A stretch of 41,431 bases of DNA, from contig JBKQIY010000032.1 in the NCBI GenBank assembly GCA_052148155.1, positions 1 through 41,431 on the forward strand. The letters are read 5' to 3'. The notes under the pieces are model-generated. The model had not been told where the DNA came from and ran no database searches. It was given only the letters and a program-made list of their open reading frames with translations. Shown piece after piece: positions 8,121 to 16,101 of this stretch. The stretch comes from JBBQER01 sp052148155 (GTDB lineage: Bacteria; Actinomycetota; Acidimicrobiia; IMCC26256; PALSA-610). Within the stretch, counting starts at the first letter, position 1. Every line of letters starts with the position of its first letter. Position numbers and translations under genes: made by a program.

Positions 8121-8363
8121 CTAGCAGACGTACCCGCGAACGATGATCAGGAACACGAACAAGACGGTGAACGAGAGGTCGAACATCCCCGCCGGGGGAA
8201 TCACCCGGCGCAAGGGTGCGAGGACGGGCTCAGTCAGGTCCATCACGATACGGAAGACCGCGGTGAATCCGCCGTTCGACGACGGCGGGAACCACGACAT
8301 CACTGCCCGCAAGAGCAGGACGACGATGTAGACGGTGATGATGTCGCACGGGATGTTGTTCAC
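8121..8363 (-). CDS. YggT/YlmG family membrane protein
   Basis: The 80-residue protein has two hydrophobic segments (about residues 7-24 and 60-78) joined by a loop containing TEPVLAPLRRVIPP, the hallmark of the YggT (YlmG) family. Members sit next to sepF and divIVA in Gram-positive bacteria. They have been linked to osmotic-stress tolerance in bacteria and to nucleoid or thylakoid distribution in plastids, but no biochemical activity is established. The start is GTG at 8363, 13 bases after sepF, without an obvious ribosome binding site. It is likely co-transcribed with sepF. Confidence 0.88.
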   Translation of the reverse strand: MNNIPCDIITVYIVVLLLRAVMSWFPPSSNGGFTAVFRIVMDLTEPVLAPLRRVIPPAGMFDLSFTVLFVFLIIVRGYVC

Positions 8364-8376
8364 GAGGAGATCAGAC

Positions 8377-8943
8377 TCAAAGATGCGACGCCCGGTAGAG
8401 CCCCCGCTCCTGGAGGCGCTCCTTCTCCTCGTCGGATACCTCGACGTTGGAAGGCGTCAGGAGGAACACTTGGTCGGCCGCTTTCGACATCGTCCCGCTC
8501 AGCGCGTACGCGAGTCCGCTCGAGAAGTCGATGAGGCGCCGTTGGAGATCGCGGTCGACGCCTTGGAGGTTCAGGATCACGGGCTGTCCGCTCTTTAGCC
8601 GATCCCCGACCTCTTGGGCGTCGTTGAAACCGCGGGGGTCCATCACATGGACGCGGGTGGTCGGCATCGGGATCGCCGTCACCGCGGTGGGCCGGATCGT
8701 CGCGACCGGCGGCTCGGCGTCCTGCCTCGAGTGACGTCCGCGAAAGACCGTGACCGGACTCGTCTCCGACGGTGCGGGACGGCCGGCCGGGACCCGCGCC
8801 GTGGTCGACCGTGCCGGTGTTGGCACCGCCGCGGGCAGCGCGTCCTCGTACTCCTCGTCGAGGTAGTACTGATCGTCTTGCGCGTCGTACTCGTCGTCGT
8901 CGACGAGGCCCAACCAAACCATCGCCGTGCGAAAGACCGACAT
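8377..8943 (-). CDS. sepF: Cell division protein SepF (FtsZ membrane anchor)
   Basis: SepF polymerises on the membrane and tethers FtsZ through the FtsZ C-terminal peptide. In actinobacteria, which lack FtsA, it is the main positive anchor. The 188-residue product starts with an amphipathic membrane-binding helix (MSVFRTAMVWLGL), followed by an acidic, Pro/Ala-rich linker (about 15-90). The SepF core (about 95-175) includes DPRGFNDAQEVGDRLKSG, VILNLQGVD and RRLIDFSSGLAYAL. The ATG at 8943 is supported by a strong AGGAGG five bases upstream. A hairpin at 8966-8987 lies in the leader. Being in the same gene run as ftsZ fits their direct interaction. Confidence 0.96.
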   Translation of the reverse strand: MSVFRTAMVWLGLVDDDEYDAQDDQYYLDEEYEDALPAAVPTPARSTTARVPAGRPAPSETSPVTVFRGRHSRQDAEPPVATIRPTAVTAIPMPTTRVHVMDPRGFNDAQEVGDRLKSGQPVILNLQGVDRDLQRRLIDFSSGLAYALSGTMSKAADQVFLLTPSNVEVSDEEKERLQERGLYRASHL

Positions 8944-8965
8944 GACTTCCTCCTGATGCCCCCGC

Positions 8966-8987
8966 CTGCGTGCCACCGTGCACGCAG
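8966..8987 (-). promoter_or_regulatory. Hairpin in the sepF leader
   Basis: CTGCGTGC (8966-8973) and GCACGCAG (8980-8987) form a perfect 8-bp stem with a 6-base loop, about 27 bases before the sepF ribosome binding site. It lies in the 109-base gap after yggS. There is no U-tract, so it could be a weak attenuator, an RNA-stability element or a partial terminator separating the yggS and sepF transcripts. Confidence 0.45.
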
Positions 8988-9052
8988 CAAATGGTCTGGG
9001 CACCGTTCGTCGCGAGAGCCTAGCGTCGCAGATCGTCGGCCAGCGGCGCAGC

Positions 9053-9733
9053 TCACAGCGGCGAATCGTCCGCCGAAGGGGCAGCTCGACGCGGCCCGAA
9101 CACCGAGGTTCCCACCCGCACCACGGTCGCGCCCTCGCCGATCGCCGTCTCGAAGTCGCCGCTCATTCCCATCGACAGCGTCGTCAGCCCCAGACGCGTC
9201 GCGAGCTCGCGCAACGACACGAAATGCCGACGGGGATCGCCGAGCTGCGGTGGAACGGTCATGAGGCCCTCGACGTGCAAACCGAGGTGGACCAGCGAGT
9301 CGACGAGGGCGACGGTGGCGTGCGGCGGGCAACCACCCTTTTGCTCCTCATTGCCCACGTTGACCTGAATCAGGACTCGTGCGCCGGGCGCGTAGCGGGC
9401 GATGACCTCCCCGATCTCGAAACGATCGACCGAGTGCCACAACGCGACCGACGCGGCGACCGTCTTGACCTTGTTGCGCTGCAGGCGGCCGATGAAATGC
9501 CATCTCAGCGGCTCGGTGTGCGACGCGAGTGCGTCAACTTTGACGTTGAGCTCCTGCGCGCGGTTCTCGCCGAAATCGCGTTGACCCGCGGCTGCCGCCT
9601 CGAGCACTGCCGCGGCGTCGACCTCTTTTGACACCGCAACGAGCGTGACGTCGCTCGGGTCGCGACCGGCGGCACGTGCGGCGTCGGCAATGCGTCCACG
9701 GACGTCGGACAAACGCGTCGCGATGTCGGCCAT
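9053..9733 (-). CDS. yggS: YggS/PLPBP pyridoxal-phosphate homeostasis protein
   Basis: This cytoplasmic protein binds pyridoxal 5'-phosphate and balances vitamin B6 pools; it has no known catalytic reaction. The 226-residue length is typical. The PLP lysine is in LVAVSKEV (about residue 36). Further family blocks are FGENRAQE, WHFIGRLQRNK, LSMGMSGDFE and VRVGTSVFG, which shape the TIM-barrel cofactor site. The ATG at 9733 overlaps the pgeF stop as TGATG, indicating coupled translation. The position between pgeF and sepF matches Streptomyces and Bacillus gene order. Confidence 0.95.
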   Translation of the reverse strand: MADIATRLSDVRGRIADAARAAGRDPSDVTLVAVSKEVDAAAVLEAAAAGQRDFGENRAQELNVKVDALASHTEPLRWHFIGRLQRNKVKTVAASVALWHSVDRFEIGEVIARYAPGARVLIQVNVGNEEQKGGCPPHATVALVDSLVHLGLHVEGLMTVPPQLGDPRRHFVSLRELATRLGLTTLSMGMSGDFETAIGEGATVVRVGTSVFGPRRAAPSADDSPL

Positions 9734-10449
9734 CAGAGCACAACGATGGTTGCCTGCCGGCCGGTCACACGATCACGTCGGTACGAGAAGTGCGCATCCG
9801 ACCCGGCCGTGCACACGCCGGCCTCGGCGAGGTGGTCAACTCCGCAGCCGGCGAGTACGCGGCGCACCGCGGCCGGGATGTCGAGCGCCGGGCATCCGAG
9901 TTCGGTCCGGCCTTCGACCTCGGGTCCGAAGCGCTTGACGAGACGCGCCAGGTCCGCGGCGCCGAACTCGTAGCGCGACGGATGGATGCACGGACCCAGA
10001 TAGGCGTGGACGGTTCCGTTGCCGAGTGCGCGCAACGCGCCGACTGCGGCTTCGATCACTCCGAGCTCCAGCCCCCGATGGCCGGCGTGGACAACGCCGA
10101 CCGCGTCGTCGCACGCGAGCACGATCGGTGCGCAGTCGGCGGTGATCACCGCGAGCGGAAGCCCGCGCGTCACGGTCACCGCCGCGTCGGCCTCGGGCGG
10201 GGCGGCACCGGTCGGCTCGGTCGCAACGTGCACGTGCGCGCCGTGCACCTGGCGTATCCACACCCAGCGTGCCGGTTCGACGAGCCCGGCCGCGGACGCG
10301 ACGCGCGCCCGGTTGACGCCAACCGCGCTGGCGTCGTCGCCGACGTGATCACCGACGTTGCAGGTGCTGTACGGCGCGGCCGAGACGCCGCCGTGACGGT
10401 CGCTGCACCAGATCCGGGCCGGCCCGAGCTGGATGGACTGGACGTTCAG
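9733..10449 (-). CDS. pgeF: PgeF/YlmD peptidoglycan-editing or purine nucleoside enzyme, CTG start
   Basis: The family (formerly multicopper laccase-like, DUF152) includes zinc-dependent purine nucleoside phosphorylase/adenosine deaminase enzymes and E. coli PgeF, which corrects wrong Mur ligase products. Metal-site motifs are present: QVHGAHV, ADCAPIVL, VVHAGHRG and LGPCIHP. The usual HAGWRG reads HAGHRG here. Family similarity runs well upstream of the first GTG (10263), through GGVSAAPY, NVGDHVGDD and NRARVA. No ATG, GTG or TTG occurs in this frame there. The best start is CTG at 10449, which overlaps the ftsZ TGA as CTGA, mirroring the GTGA and ATGA junctions nearby, and gives 238 residues. 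ATC at 10434 is an alternative. The function is well supported; the start is not. Confidence 0.85.
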   Translation of the reverse strand: MNVQSIQLGPARIWCSDRHGGVSAAPYSTCNVGDHVGDDASAVGVNRARVASAAGLVEPARWVWIRQVHGAHVHVATEPTGAAPPEADAAVTVTRGLPLAVITADCAPIVLACDDAVGVVHAGHRGLELGVIEAAVGALRALGNGTVHAYLGPCIHPSRYEFGAADLARLVKRFGPEVEGRTELGCPALDIPAAVRRVLAGCGVDHLAEAGVCTAGSDAHFSYRRDRVTGRQATIVVL

Positions 10450-11531
10450 CGCAAGAACTCGGGGACGTCGAAGTCGTCGTCGCCGAGGTCGAGGGCGTCT
10501 TCACCGGCGAGCGAGTCCTCGTCGCCGTCGAGTCCGAGCGGGCTCGAGGGCGACCGGACGCGTCCACTGCTGCCCTCACCTTCGAAGCGGTCGAAGCCCG
10601 CAGCAATCACGGTGAGCCGGACCTCGTCGCCTAGTGCGTCGTCGATCACCGCACCGAAAATTATGTTGGCGTCGGGGTGCGCGGCCTGACCGATGATCTC
10701 GGCGGCCTCGTTGAGCTCGAACAGGCCCAGGTCCGATGGCCCGCTGACGTTGAGCAAGATTCCGCGCGCGCCTTCGATGCTCGCCTCGAGCAGTGGGCTC
10801 GAGATCGCCGAGCGCGCGGCAGCGACCGCGCGCCCGTCCCCAGACGCGTAACCGACACCCATCAGAGCGGAACCGGCGCTGGTGAGGATCATCTTCACGT
10901 CGGCGAAGTCGGTGTTGATGAGACCCGGCGTGGTGATGAGGTCGGTGATGCCCTGAACTCCTTGCAGCAGTACTTCATCGGCCATCTTGAACGCGTTCAA
11001 CATCGACGTGTGCTCATCGCTGACCTGCAACAGACGCTCGTTCGGGATCACGATGATTGTGTCGACCTTGTCTTTGAGGCTCGCGATGCCCTGATCGGCC
11101 TGCACCGACCGGCGACGGCCTTCGAAGCCGAACGGGCGCGTCACGACTCCGACCGTGAGCGCGCCGATCGCCTTGGCGATCTCCGCGACGACCGGCGCGC
11201 CACCAGTTCCGGTGCCGCCACCTTTGCCGGCGGTGATGAACACCATATCGGCGCCTTTGAGTACCTCTTCGATCTCGGCGCGGTGTTCCTCGGCCGCTTG
11301 GCGACCGATCTCGGGATCCGATCCGGCACCAAGGCCGCGCGTGAGTTGGCGGCCGATATCGAGTTTCACGTCCGCGTCGGAGAGAAGCAGAGACTGCGCG
11401 TCGGTGTTCACGGCGATGAACTCGACGCCTTTGAGGCCGGCGTCGATCATCCGGTTCACCGCGTTACAGCCGCCACCGCCGACACCGACGACCTTGATGA
11501 CTGCCAGATAGTGCTGTGGACCGCCGAGCAT
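10446..11531 (-). CDS. ftsZ: Cell division GTPase FtsZ
   Basis: FtsZ is the tubulin-like GTPase that forms the Z-ring at mid-cell. The 361-residue product has the GTP-binding N-terminal domain (VVGVGGGGCNAVNRM, then the tubulin signature GKGGGTGTGGAPVVA). The T7 synergy loop NTDFADVK activates GTP hydrolysis in the next subunit. A short acidic linker leads to the conserved C-terminal peptide DDDFDVPEFLR, the docking site for SepF. The ATG at 11531 is supported by GAAAGG seven bases upstream; the longer reading frame is non-conserved. There is a 206-base leader with two inverted repeats, so ftsZ probably has its own promoter although ftsQ is upstream in the same direction. Confidence 0.98.
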   Translation of the reverse strand: MLGGPQHYLAVIKVVGVGGGGCNAVNRMIDAGLKGVEFIAVNTDAQSLLLSDADVKLDIGRQLTRGLGAGSDPEIGRQAAEEHRAEIEEVLKGADMVFITAGKGGGTGTGGAPVVAEIAKAIGALTVGVVTRPFGFEGRRRSVQADQGIASLKDKVDTIIVIPNERLLQVSDEHTSMLNAFKMADEVLLQGVQGITDLITTPGLINTDFADVKMILTSAGSALMGVGYASGDGRAVAAARSAISSPLLEASIEGARGILLNVSGPSDLGLFELNEAAEIIGQAAHPDANIIFGAVIDDALGDEVRLTVIAAGFDRFEGEGSSGRVRSPSSPLGLDGDEDSLAGEDALDLGDDDFDVPEFLR

Positions 11532-11580
11532 CGGGTGACCTTTCTCGCCGATTCGGACTGACCGTTTCGGCCGTACTTTC

Positions 11581-11603
11581 GGTACTACCAGATCGGTGGT
11601 ACC
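11581..11603 (-). promoter_or_regulatory. Inverted repeat in the ftsZ leader
   Basis: GGTACTACC (11581-11589) and GGTGGTACC (11595-11603) pair at eight of nine positions around a 5-base loop, about 50 bases before the ftsZ start. It may be an RNA hairpin in the leader or a protein site. No function can be assigned from sequence alone. Confidence 0.4.
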
Positions 11604-11654
11604 AACAGGCTCCTGCGAGGTTCGGCTCCTCCGCCCAACTCTCGACCTCAACTT

Positions 11655-11678
11655 CAGGTTGACAATTATGTCAACCTG
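11655..11678. promoter_or_regulatory. Perfect 24-bp palindrome upstream of ftsZ
   Basis: CAGGTTGACA (11655-11664) and TGTCAACCTG (11669-11678) are exact inverted copies around ATTA. The motif is A/T-rich for this genome and contains the -35 consensus TTGACA on both strands. It lies about 125-147 bases before the ftsZ start and 60 bases after ftsQ. It is a strong candidate operator, or a promoter overlapped by an operator, for ftsZ. No U-tract follows, so it does not look like a terminator. Confidence 0.6.
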
Positions 11679-11737
11679 TGCTTCGCGTCGAGACTGTACC
11701 GGAGCGCGTGAATCGAATCAACGATCGAACCGGCCGC

Positions 11738-12595
11738 CTAGCACGACACCGGCGCCTGCGGCACCGACACATCGATGTAGGTAAACGGCTGACCGGCGAG
11801 ATGCTCCAACACCGACAGCGCCGCGACACCTTTGTCCCGAACGGAATCGAAGGTGCCGAGGCGAACCTGCTCGAAGCCGGCAACCGAACCCGCCACGGGT
11901 CGGCAGTTGGTCCCGGCCGGCGCGCCGGCGCGCAGATCCACCACGACGGTCGCGCCGCCGACGTCGATCGCCGCAACCCGAGACTGAAGATGGGGCGGAA
12001 GCTGACTGACGACGTCGGCGGCCTCGGGAGGCGTCAGCGAGGACCCCACCGTTGGGGTCGCGTGCTCGCCCAGCAACTCCACCGTGTGCGCAGGCACAGA
12101 TCTCGCGAGCGCGATCACGTGACCGGTCGCCGCGATGAGCGCGATCCTTCCCCCCGACATCGGCACATACGCGGTCGGCGCGTACTCGGTGACATCGATG
12201 TCCACCGTGTTCGGGAACTCGCGCCGGACGCGTGCCTGCGCGACCCACCGCAGCCGCTCGATACGCCGCGCCACCGCGCCGGTATCAACGAACATCAACG
12301 CCTGACCCCGGTGCACGTCCGCCGCGCTGAGGATGGCACTGACCGGCTCGCGCCGCGATCCGCTGATCCGTACGTGATCGACGGCGAGCAGCGGCGAACG
12401 GACGGTGAGATACCCAAGACCGGCGACCACGATGACGCTTGCGATGATGAGAGTCACGTGCAGCCGCCGTCGTCCGGCGGCGCGCAAAACCTCGATACGT
12501 CGCTCGCGGATGCGGGGATCGATCATTGGCCGTGTCGGCGGAAGCGCTCGGGCGGGACGATCCGCGGTGGGTCGGTCTTGAGTCGGAACGGTCAC
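11738..12595 (-). CDS. ftsQ: Cell division protein FtsQ
   Basis: FtsQ is a bitopic divisome protein linking FtsL and its partners to wall synthesis. The 285-residue product has a basic cytoplasmic tail, one membrane segment (about 54-72, LHVTLIIASVIVVAGLGYL) and an extracytoplasmic POTRA domain (VDHVRISGSRREPVSAIL, with a VFVD-like ALMFVDTG). The FtsQ beta domain follows (ARVRREFPNTVDIDVTEYAP). It ends PQAPVSC. The GTG at 12595 overlaps the murB stop as GTGA and has GGAGG just upstream, so it is preferred over an upstream start at 12649. The murB-ftsQ-ftsZ order is characteristic of dcw clusters. Confidence 0.93.
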   Translation of the reverse strand: MTVPTQDRPTADRPARALPPTRPMIDPRIRERRIEVLRAAGRRRLHVTLIIASVIVVAGLGYLTVRSPLLAVDHVRISGSRREPVSAILSAADVHRGQALMFVDTGAVARRIERLRWVAQARVRREFPNTVDIDVTEYAPTAYVPMSGGRIALIAATGHVIALARSVPAHTVELLGEHATPTVGSSLTPPEAADVVSQLPPHLQSRVAAIDVGGATVVVDLRAGAPAGTNCRPVAGSVAGFEQVRLGTFDSVRDKGVAALSVLEHLAGQPFTYIDVSVPQAPVSC

Positions 12596-13569
12596 GACAC
12601 CTCCGCGTTGGTCCAAGCGCCGGAACGAGGTTCGAAAGCGACCATGCACAATTCCGTCTCGAGCCGTACGCCGGTTGTGTCGTACACCCGCCGCCGCACC
12701 AACTCGACGAGCTCGTACACGTCGGCTGCTCGCGCACCCGGCTCGGCGACAAAGAAGTTCGCGTGCTTCTCCGACACAACGGCGCCGCCGACACGTACCC
12801 CTTTACAGCCGGCGACCTCGATGAGGCGGCCCGCGGAGTCGTCGGCAGGGTTCGTGAACACCGAACCAGCGTTCTGCCCGCCCGGCTGATGTTCTCGCCG
12901 CCATCGCACGATCTCGTCGATTCGTTCGGCACATTGTTCTGGCATGTCGAACTCGCCCGAGAACGTTGCCGCGACGACAACCGACGCCGACGACAACGCG
13001 GAGCTGCGATACCCGAGTCCGAGCTGGGTTCGGGTCAGTTCCCGGAAGCGGGCGTCACCGAGATCGAACACCCGCGCACTGAGGATCACGTCGTCCGTTT
13101 GCGCCCCGTGACCGCCGGCGTTCATGCGTACAGCACCCCCGACGGAACCCGGGATCCCGACGAAGAACTCCAGACCCGCGATCCCGGCGGCCGCGGTCCG
13201 ACGGGCGAGCACCGGGAGCGCCACGGCTCCCCCGGCGCGCACGTGGGGGCCAACCGACCCCGCATCGACCGGACGCACATCAAGTTGTTCGAACTCGTCG
13301 GCGAGGACGAGCGCAACGCCTCCGAAACCGTCGTCACTGACAAGGAGATTCGATCCGCGCCCGATGACGAGCAGCGGCAGCGCGGCCGCGTGCACCACCT
13401 CGGCGACGACGCGAAGATCGTCGTCGCTCCCGACGCGCACGACCACCGCGAGCGGTCCACCGCAACGATAGGTCGTGAGCTGCGCGCTCGAGACGGCGCG
13501 TTGCACCCGGCCGGGCAGACGAGCCGCCAACGTCGCCGCGACGTCGTCGGTCCTTTTTGGCGCGCTCAC
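12592..13569 (-). CDS. murB: UDP-N-acetylenolpyruvoylglucosamine reductase MurB
   Basis: MurB reduces UDP-GlcNAc-enolpyruvate to UDP-MurNAc with NADPH and FAD in the cytoplasm. The 325-residue product shows the FAD-binding blocks LVIGRGSNLLVSDDGF and GIPGSVGGAVRMNAG. The catalytic serine is in NAGSVFTNP and the proton-donor Glu in ETELCMV near the C-terminus. The SAGR-like segment SAGRLIEVAGCKG is also present. The GTG at 13569 overlaps the murC stop as GTGA. The position directly after murC matches many Gram-positive dcw clusters. Confidence 0.96.
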   Translation of the reverse strand: MSAPKRTDDVAATLAARLPGRVQRAVSSAQLTTYRCGGPLAVVVRVGSDDDLRVVAEVVHAAALPLLVIGRGSNLLVSDDGFGGVALVLADEFEQLDVRPVDAGSVGPHVRAGGAVALPVLARRTAAAGIAGLEFFVGIPGSVGGAVRMNAGGHGAQTDDVILSARVFDLGDARFRELTRTQLGLGYRSSALSSASVVVAATFSGEFDMPEQCAERIDEIVRWRREHQPGGQNAGSVFTNPADDSAGRLIEVAGCKGVRVGGAVVSEKHANFFVAEPGARAADVYELVELVRRRVYDTTGVRLETELCMVAFEPRSGAWTNAEVS

Positions 13570-15026
13570 CCGAAGACCTCGGGGCCGTCGCGTTCGAGGT
13601 CACGTTCGTCGAGGACGTCCGAACGACCGAGCCAGGTATCGGGCAACCGGGTGAGATCGCCGGCACCGAGGGTCAGCACAACGTCTCCGTGCCGCGCCAT
13701 CCGACGTGGCACGTCGATCAGATCGGTCGTGCGGGGAAGGTAGGTCACCGCGAGGGTGGGTGATGCGTCGACGACCGCGTGCACCACCAACCTTCCGGAC
13801 ACACCGGCGATCGGTGTCTCGCCCGCGGGGTAGACGTCGGTCAGCACGAGCGCATCGGCACCGTCGAACGCGCCGGCGAAGTCGCGCCAAAGCGATGCGA
13901 TTCGGCTATACCGATGAGGCTGGAACACTACGATGACTCGTTTCCAGCCGCCCTGACGCGCGGTCTCGATCGCGGCGGCCACTTCGCCAGGCAAATGCGC
14001 GTAGTCGTCCACGAAGGTAACGCCGTCGCGCTCGCCGCGCCGCTCGAACCTCCGGGCGACGCCGCCGAATCCTCGGAGCGCTTCGGCGATCGCGCCGAAC
14101 GGAACGCCGAGCTCCAACGCCAGCGCGCTCGCTCCTGCCGCGTTGGTCGCCGCCTTCACGGCCAGGGGCACCACGAGATCACCGAGCCGAGCTCCCCCCG
14201 CGGTCAACACGAACCGGTTGACGTCGCCCACAACTTCGACATCGACGATCTGGTAGTACGCGCTCGGATCAAAGCCGTAGGTGCGGATGCGGGGCCGAAG
14301 GTTCGCGATCCGCGCCGCGACCTGATCGTCTGCGCAACATACGACTGGGCCGGCCACACCGTCGACGAAACGCTCGAACGCTGCGGTGAGCGCGTCGAAT
14401 CCGCCGTAGTACTCGAGGTGGTCGGGCTCGACGCTCGTGACGATCGCGGCCTCCGGTCCGAGCTTCAAGAACGTCCCGTCGCTCTCGTCGGCTTCGACGA
14501 CGAGCCATTCGCCGTCACCGTACGCCGCGTTGGCTCCGACCTCGTTGACCTCGCCGCCGATCACGAAGCTCGGATGCCAGCCTGCGCTTCGCAACATGAG
14601 TGCGAGCATCGACGAAGTCGTCGTCTTGCCGTGCGATCCTGCCACCGCGATCGTCCGCCGGGTCGCGGCCAGCGCCGCGAGCGCGGCCGACCGGTGTAAC
14701 ACCGAGATGCCAAGCTCGCGGGCCGCGACCAACTCCACGTTCTGTGCCGGAATCGCGGTGGAATACACGACGGCGTCGGCGTCGCGCGGCACGTTGGCTG
14801 CGCGATTGCCGACGTTGACTCGAACACCCGCGGCCGCGAGGCGTGCCAGGGCGACCGATTCCTTCAGGTCGGAGCCGCTCACCTCGTGACCCATTCGCGC
14901 CAACAGCAACGCGATCGCGCTCATGCCGACACCCCCGACGCCGACGATGTGCACGCGGCGCGGTCGGGTCAGATCCAACGGCGGTACTTCGATCGACGGA
15001 ACGCCGGCGTGGTCAGGCACGGGCAT
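13566..15026 (-). CDS. murC: UDP-N-acetylmuramate-L-alanine ligase MurC
   Basis: MurC adds L-alanine to UDP-MurNAc using ATP, the first step of stem-peptide synthesis. The 486-residue product has the N-terminal UDP-binding Rossmann motif (VHIVGVGGVGMSAIA) and the Mur ligase P-loop (AGSHGKTTTSS). It also has EADESDGTF, the central-domain SVEPDHLEYYG, and the C-terminal GVARRFERRG. The usual DDYxHHPxE block reads DDYAHLPGE here, with the second His replaced by Leu. The ATG at 15026 lies within the last codons of murG, a 14-base overlap. The stop overlaps murB. Confidence 0.97.
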   Translation of the reverse strand: MPVPDHAGVPSIEVPPLDLTRPRRVHIVGVGGVGMSAIALLLARMGHEVSGSDLKESVALARLAAAGVRVNVGNRAANVPRDADAVVYSTAIPAQNVELVAARELGISVLHRSAALAALAATRRTIAVAGSHGKTTTSSMLALMLRSAGWHPSFVIGGEVNEVGANAAYGDGEWLVVEADESDGTFLKLGPEAAIVTSVEPDHLEYYGGFDALTAAFERFVDGVAGPVVCCADDQVAARIANLRPRIRTYGFDPSAYYQIVDVEVVGDVNRFVLTAGGARLGDLVVPLAVKAATNAAGASALALELGVPFGAIAEALRGFGGVARRFERRGERDGVTFVDDYAHLPGEVAAAIETARQGGWKRVIVVFQPHRYSRIASLWRDFAGAFDGADALVLTDVYPAGETPIAGVSGRLVVHAVVDASPTLAVTYLPRTTDLIDVPRRMARHGDVVLTLGAGDLTRLPDTWLGRSDVLDERDLERDGPEVFG

Positions 15027-16101
15027 ACTGATCGATCAGATCGGCAACGCGTCGAGCGGCGTCCGGTCGTGCGATGCTGCGGGCGGCCTTGCCCATCTGC
15101 TCGAGGCGGTCGGGGTCCAGGAGGAGTTCCGAAACGACGTGGTCGAGGCGCGCCGGGTTGCATTCGTCGTCACGCACGACAAGCGCGGCTCCGGCCTGCT
15201 CGAGGGTGTGTGCGTTGCGCGACTGGTGATCACTCGGCGAGCCGGGCAGCGGTACCAGCACGGACGGAACGCCTGCCACCGTGAGCTCGGCGATCGTCCC
15301 GGCGCCCGAGCGGCACACTGCGAGCGTCGCCCGCGTCAGCAGCGATTCCATTTGGGGCTCATACGGGACGAGCTGGTACACCAACGTGTCACCCGCTCGC
15401 CGTTGCCTGTCGAGTGACGTCTGGCATTCGACAATGTTGCGTGGACCGCACACATGGTGGACGGTCACATCGTCGCGATGGCGCCAGAGATCGTAACAGC
15501 CGATCGCAGCGCGGTTGATGGTGCGGGCCCCCTGCGCGCCGCCGTACACCGCAACCAGCGCCGGATCCCAGGCGGGCTCACGTTCGATGGAGGCGATCAC
15601 CGACCGTACTGGGTTGCCGGTGAGCGTCGCATCGGGCAGTGGTGTGTCCGGCAACGACACGGCCGCGTGCGCGCCGAGGCGCACGCCGATGCGATTCGCG
15701 AGGCCGGGCGCCGAATCTTGTTCGTGCACGAGGGTCGGGACGCGCAACGCCCGGGCGGCCGCGACGCATGGAAGCGACGCGTATCCGCCGAACCCGACGA
15801 CGATGCGGGGCTGGTGCCGCCGAACCAGCACCAGCGCATGAGCGAACGCCCAGACCGCGCCACCGATCGCGGCCAGGTTGGCGACGGTGAACCGACGCTG
15901 CAGTCCACGACCGGCCAGCAGGTCGATTGCAAAGCCTGCCTCGGAAACGACCCGCCCCTCGATCCCGCGCCGTCCGCCGACGAACCGCAACGACTCGCGG
16001 GGATGGCCGCGTCGTACGAGCTCTTGCGCAACTGCGAGGGCAGGATAGGTGTGACCGCCGGTCCCACCACCCGAGAACAACGCGAAGACAGGTTCGCTCA
16101 C
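15013..16101 (-). CDS. murG: Lipid II synthase MurG (GlcNAc transferase)
   Basis: MurG transfers GlcNAc from UDP-GlcNAc to lipid I at the inner membrane face, making lipid II. The 362-residue product has the three glycine-rich loops of the family: SGGGTGGHTYPALAVA, GFGGYASLPCV and VYGGAQGARTIN. It also has HEQDSAPGLANR and the donor-site blocks CRSGAGTIAEL and PLPGSPSDHQSRNA. The GTG at 16101 overlaps the ftsW stop as GTGA, a junction that favours coupled production of the lipid II flippase-side and synthase-side proteins. Confidence 0.97.
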   Translation of the reverse strand: MSEPVFALFSGGGTGGHTYPALAVAQELVRRGHPRESLRFVGGRRGIEGRVVSEAGFAIDLLAGRGLQRRFTVANLAAIGGAVWAFAHALVLVRRHQPRIVVGFGGYASLPCVAAARALRVPTLVHEQDSAPGLANRIGVRLGAHAAVSLPDTPLPDATLTGNPVRSVIASIEREPAWDPALVAVYGGAQGARTINRAAIGCYDLWRHRDDVTVHHVCGPRNIVECQTSLDRQRRAGDTLVYQLVPYEPQMESLLTRATLAVCRSGAGTIAELTVAGVPSVLVPLPGSPSDHQSRNAHTLEQAGAALVVRDDECNPARLDHVVSELLLDPDRLEQMGKAARSIARPDAARRVADLIDQYARA

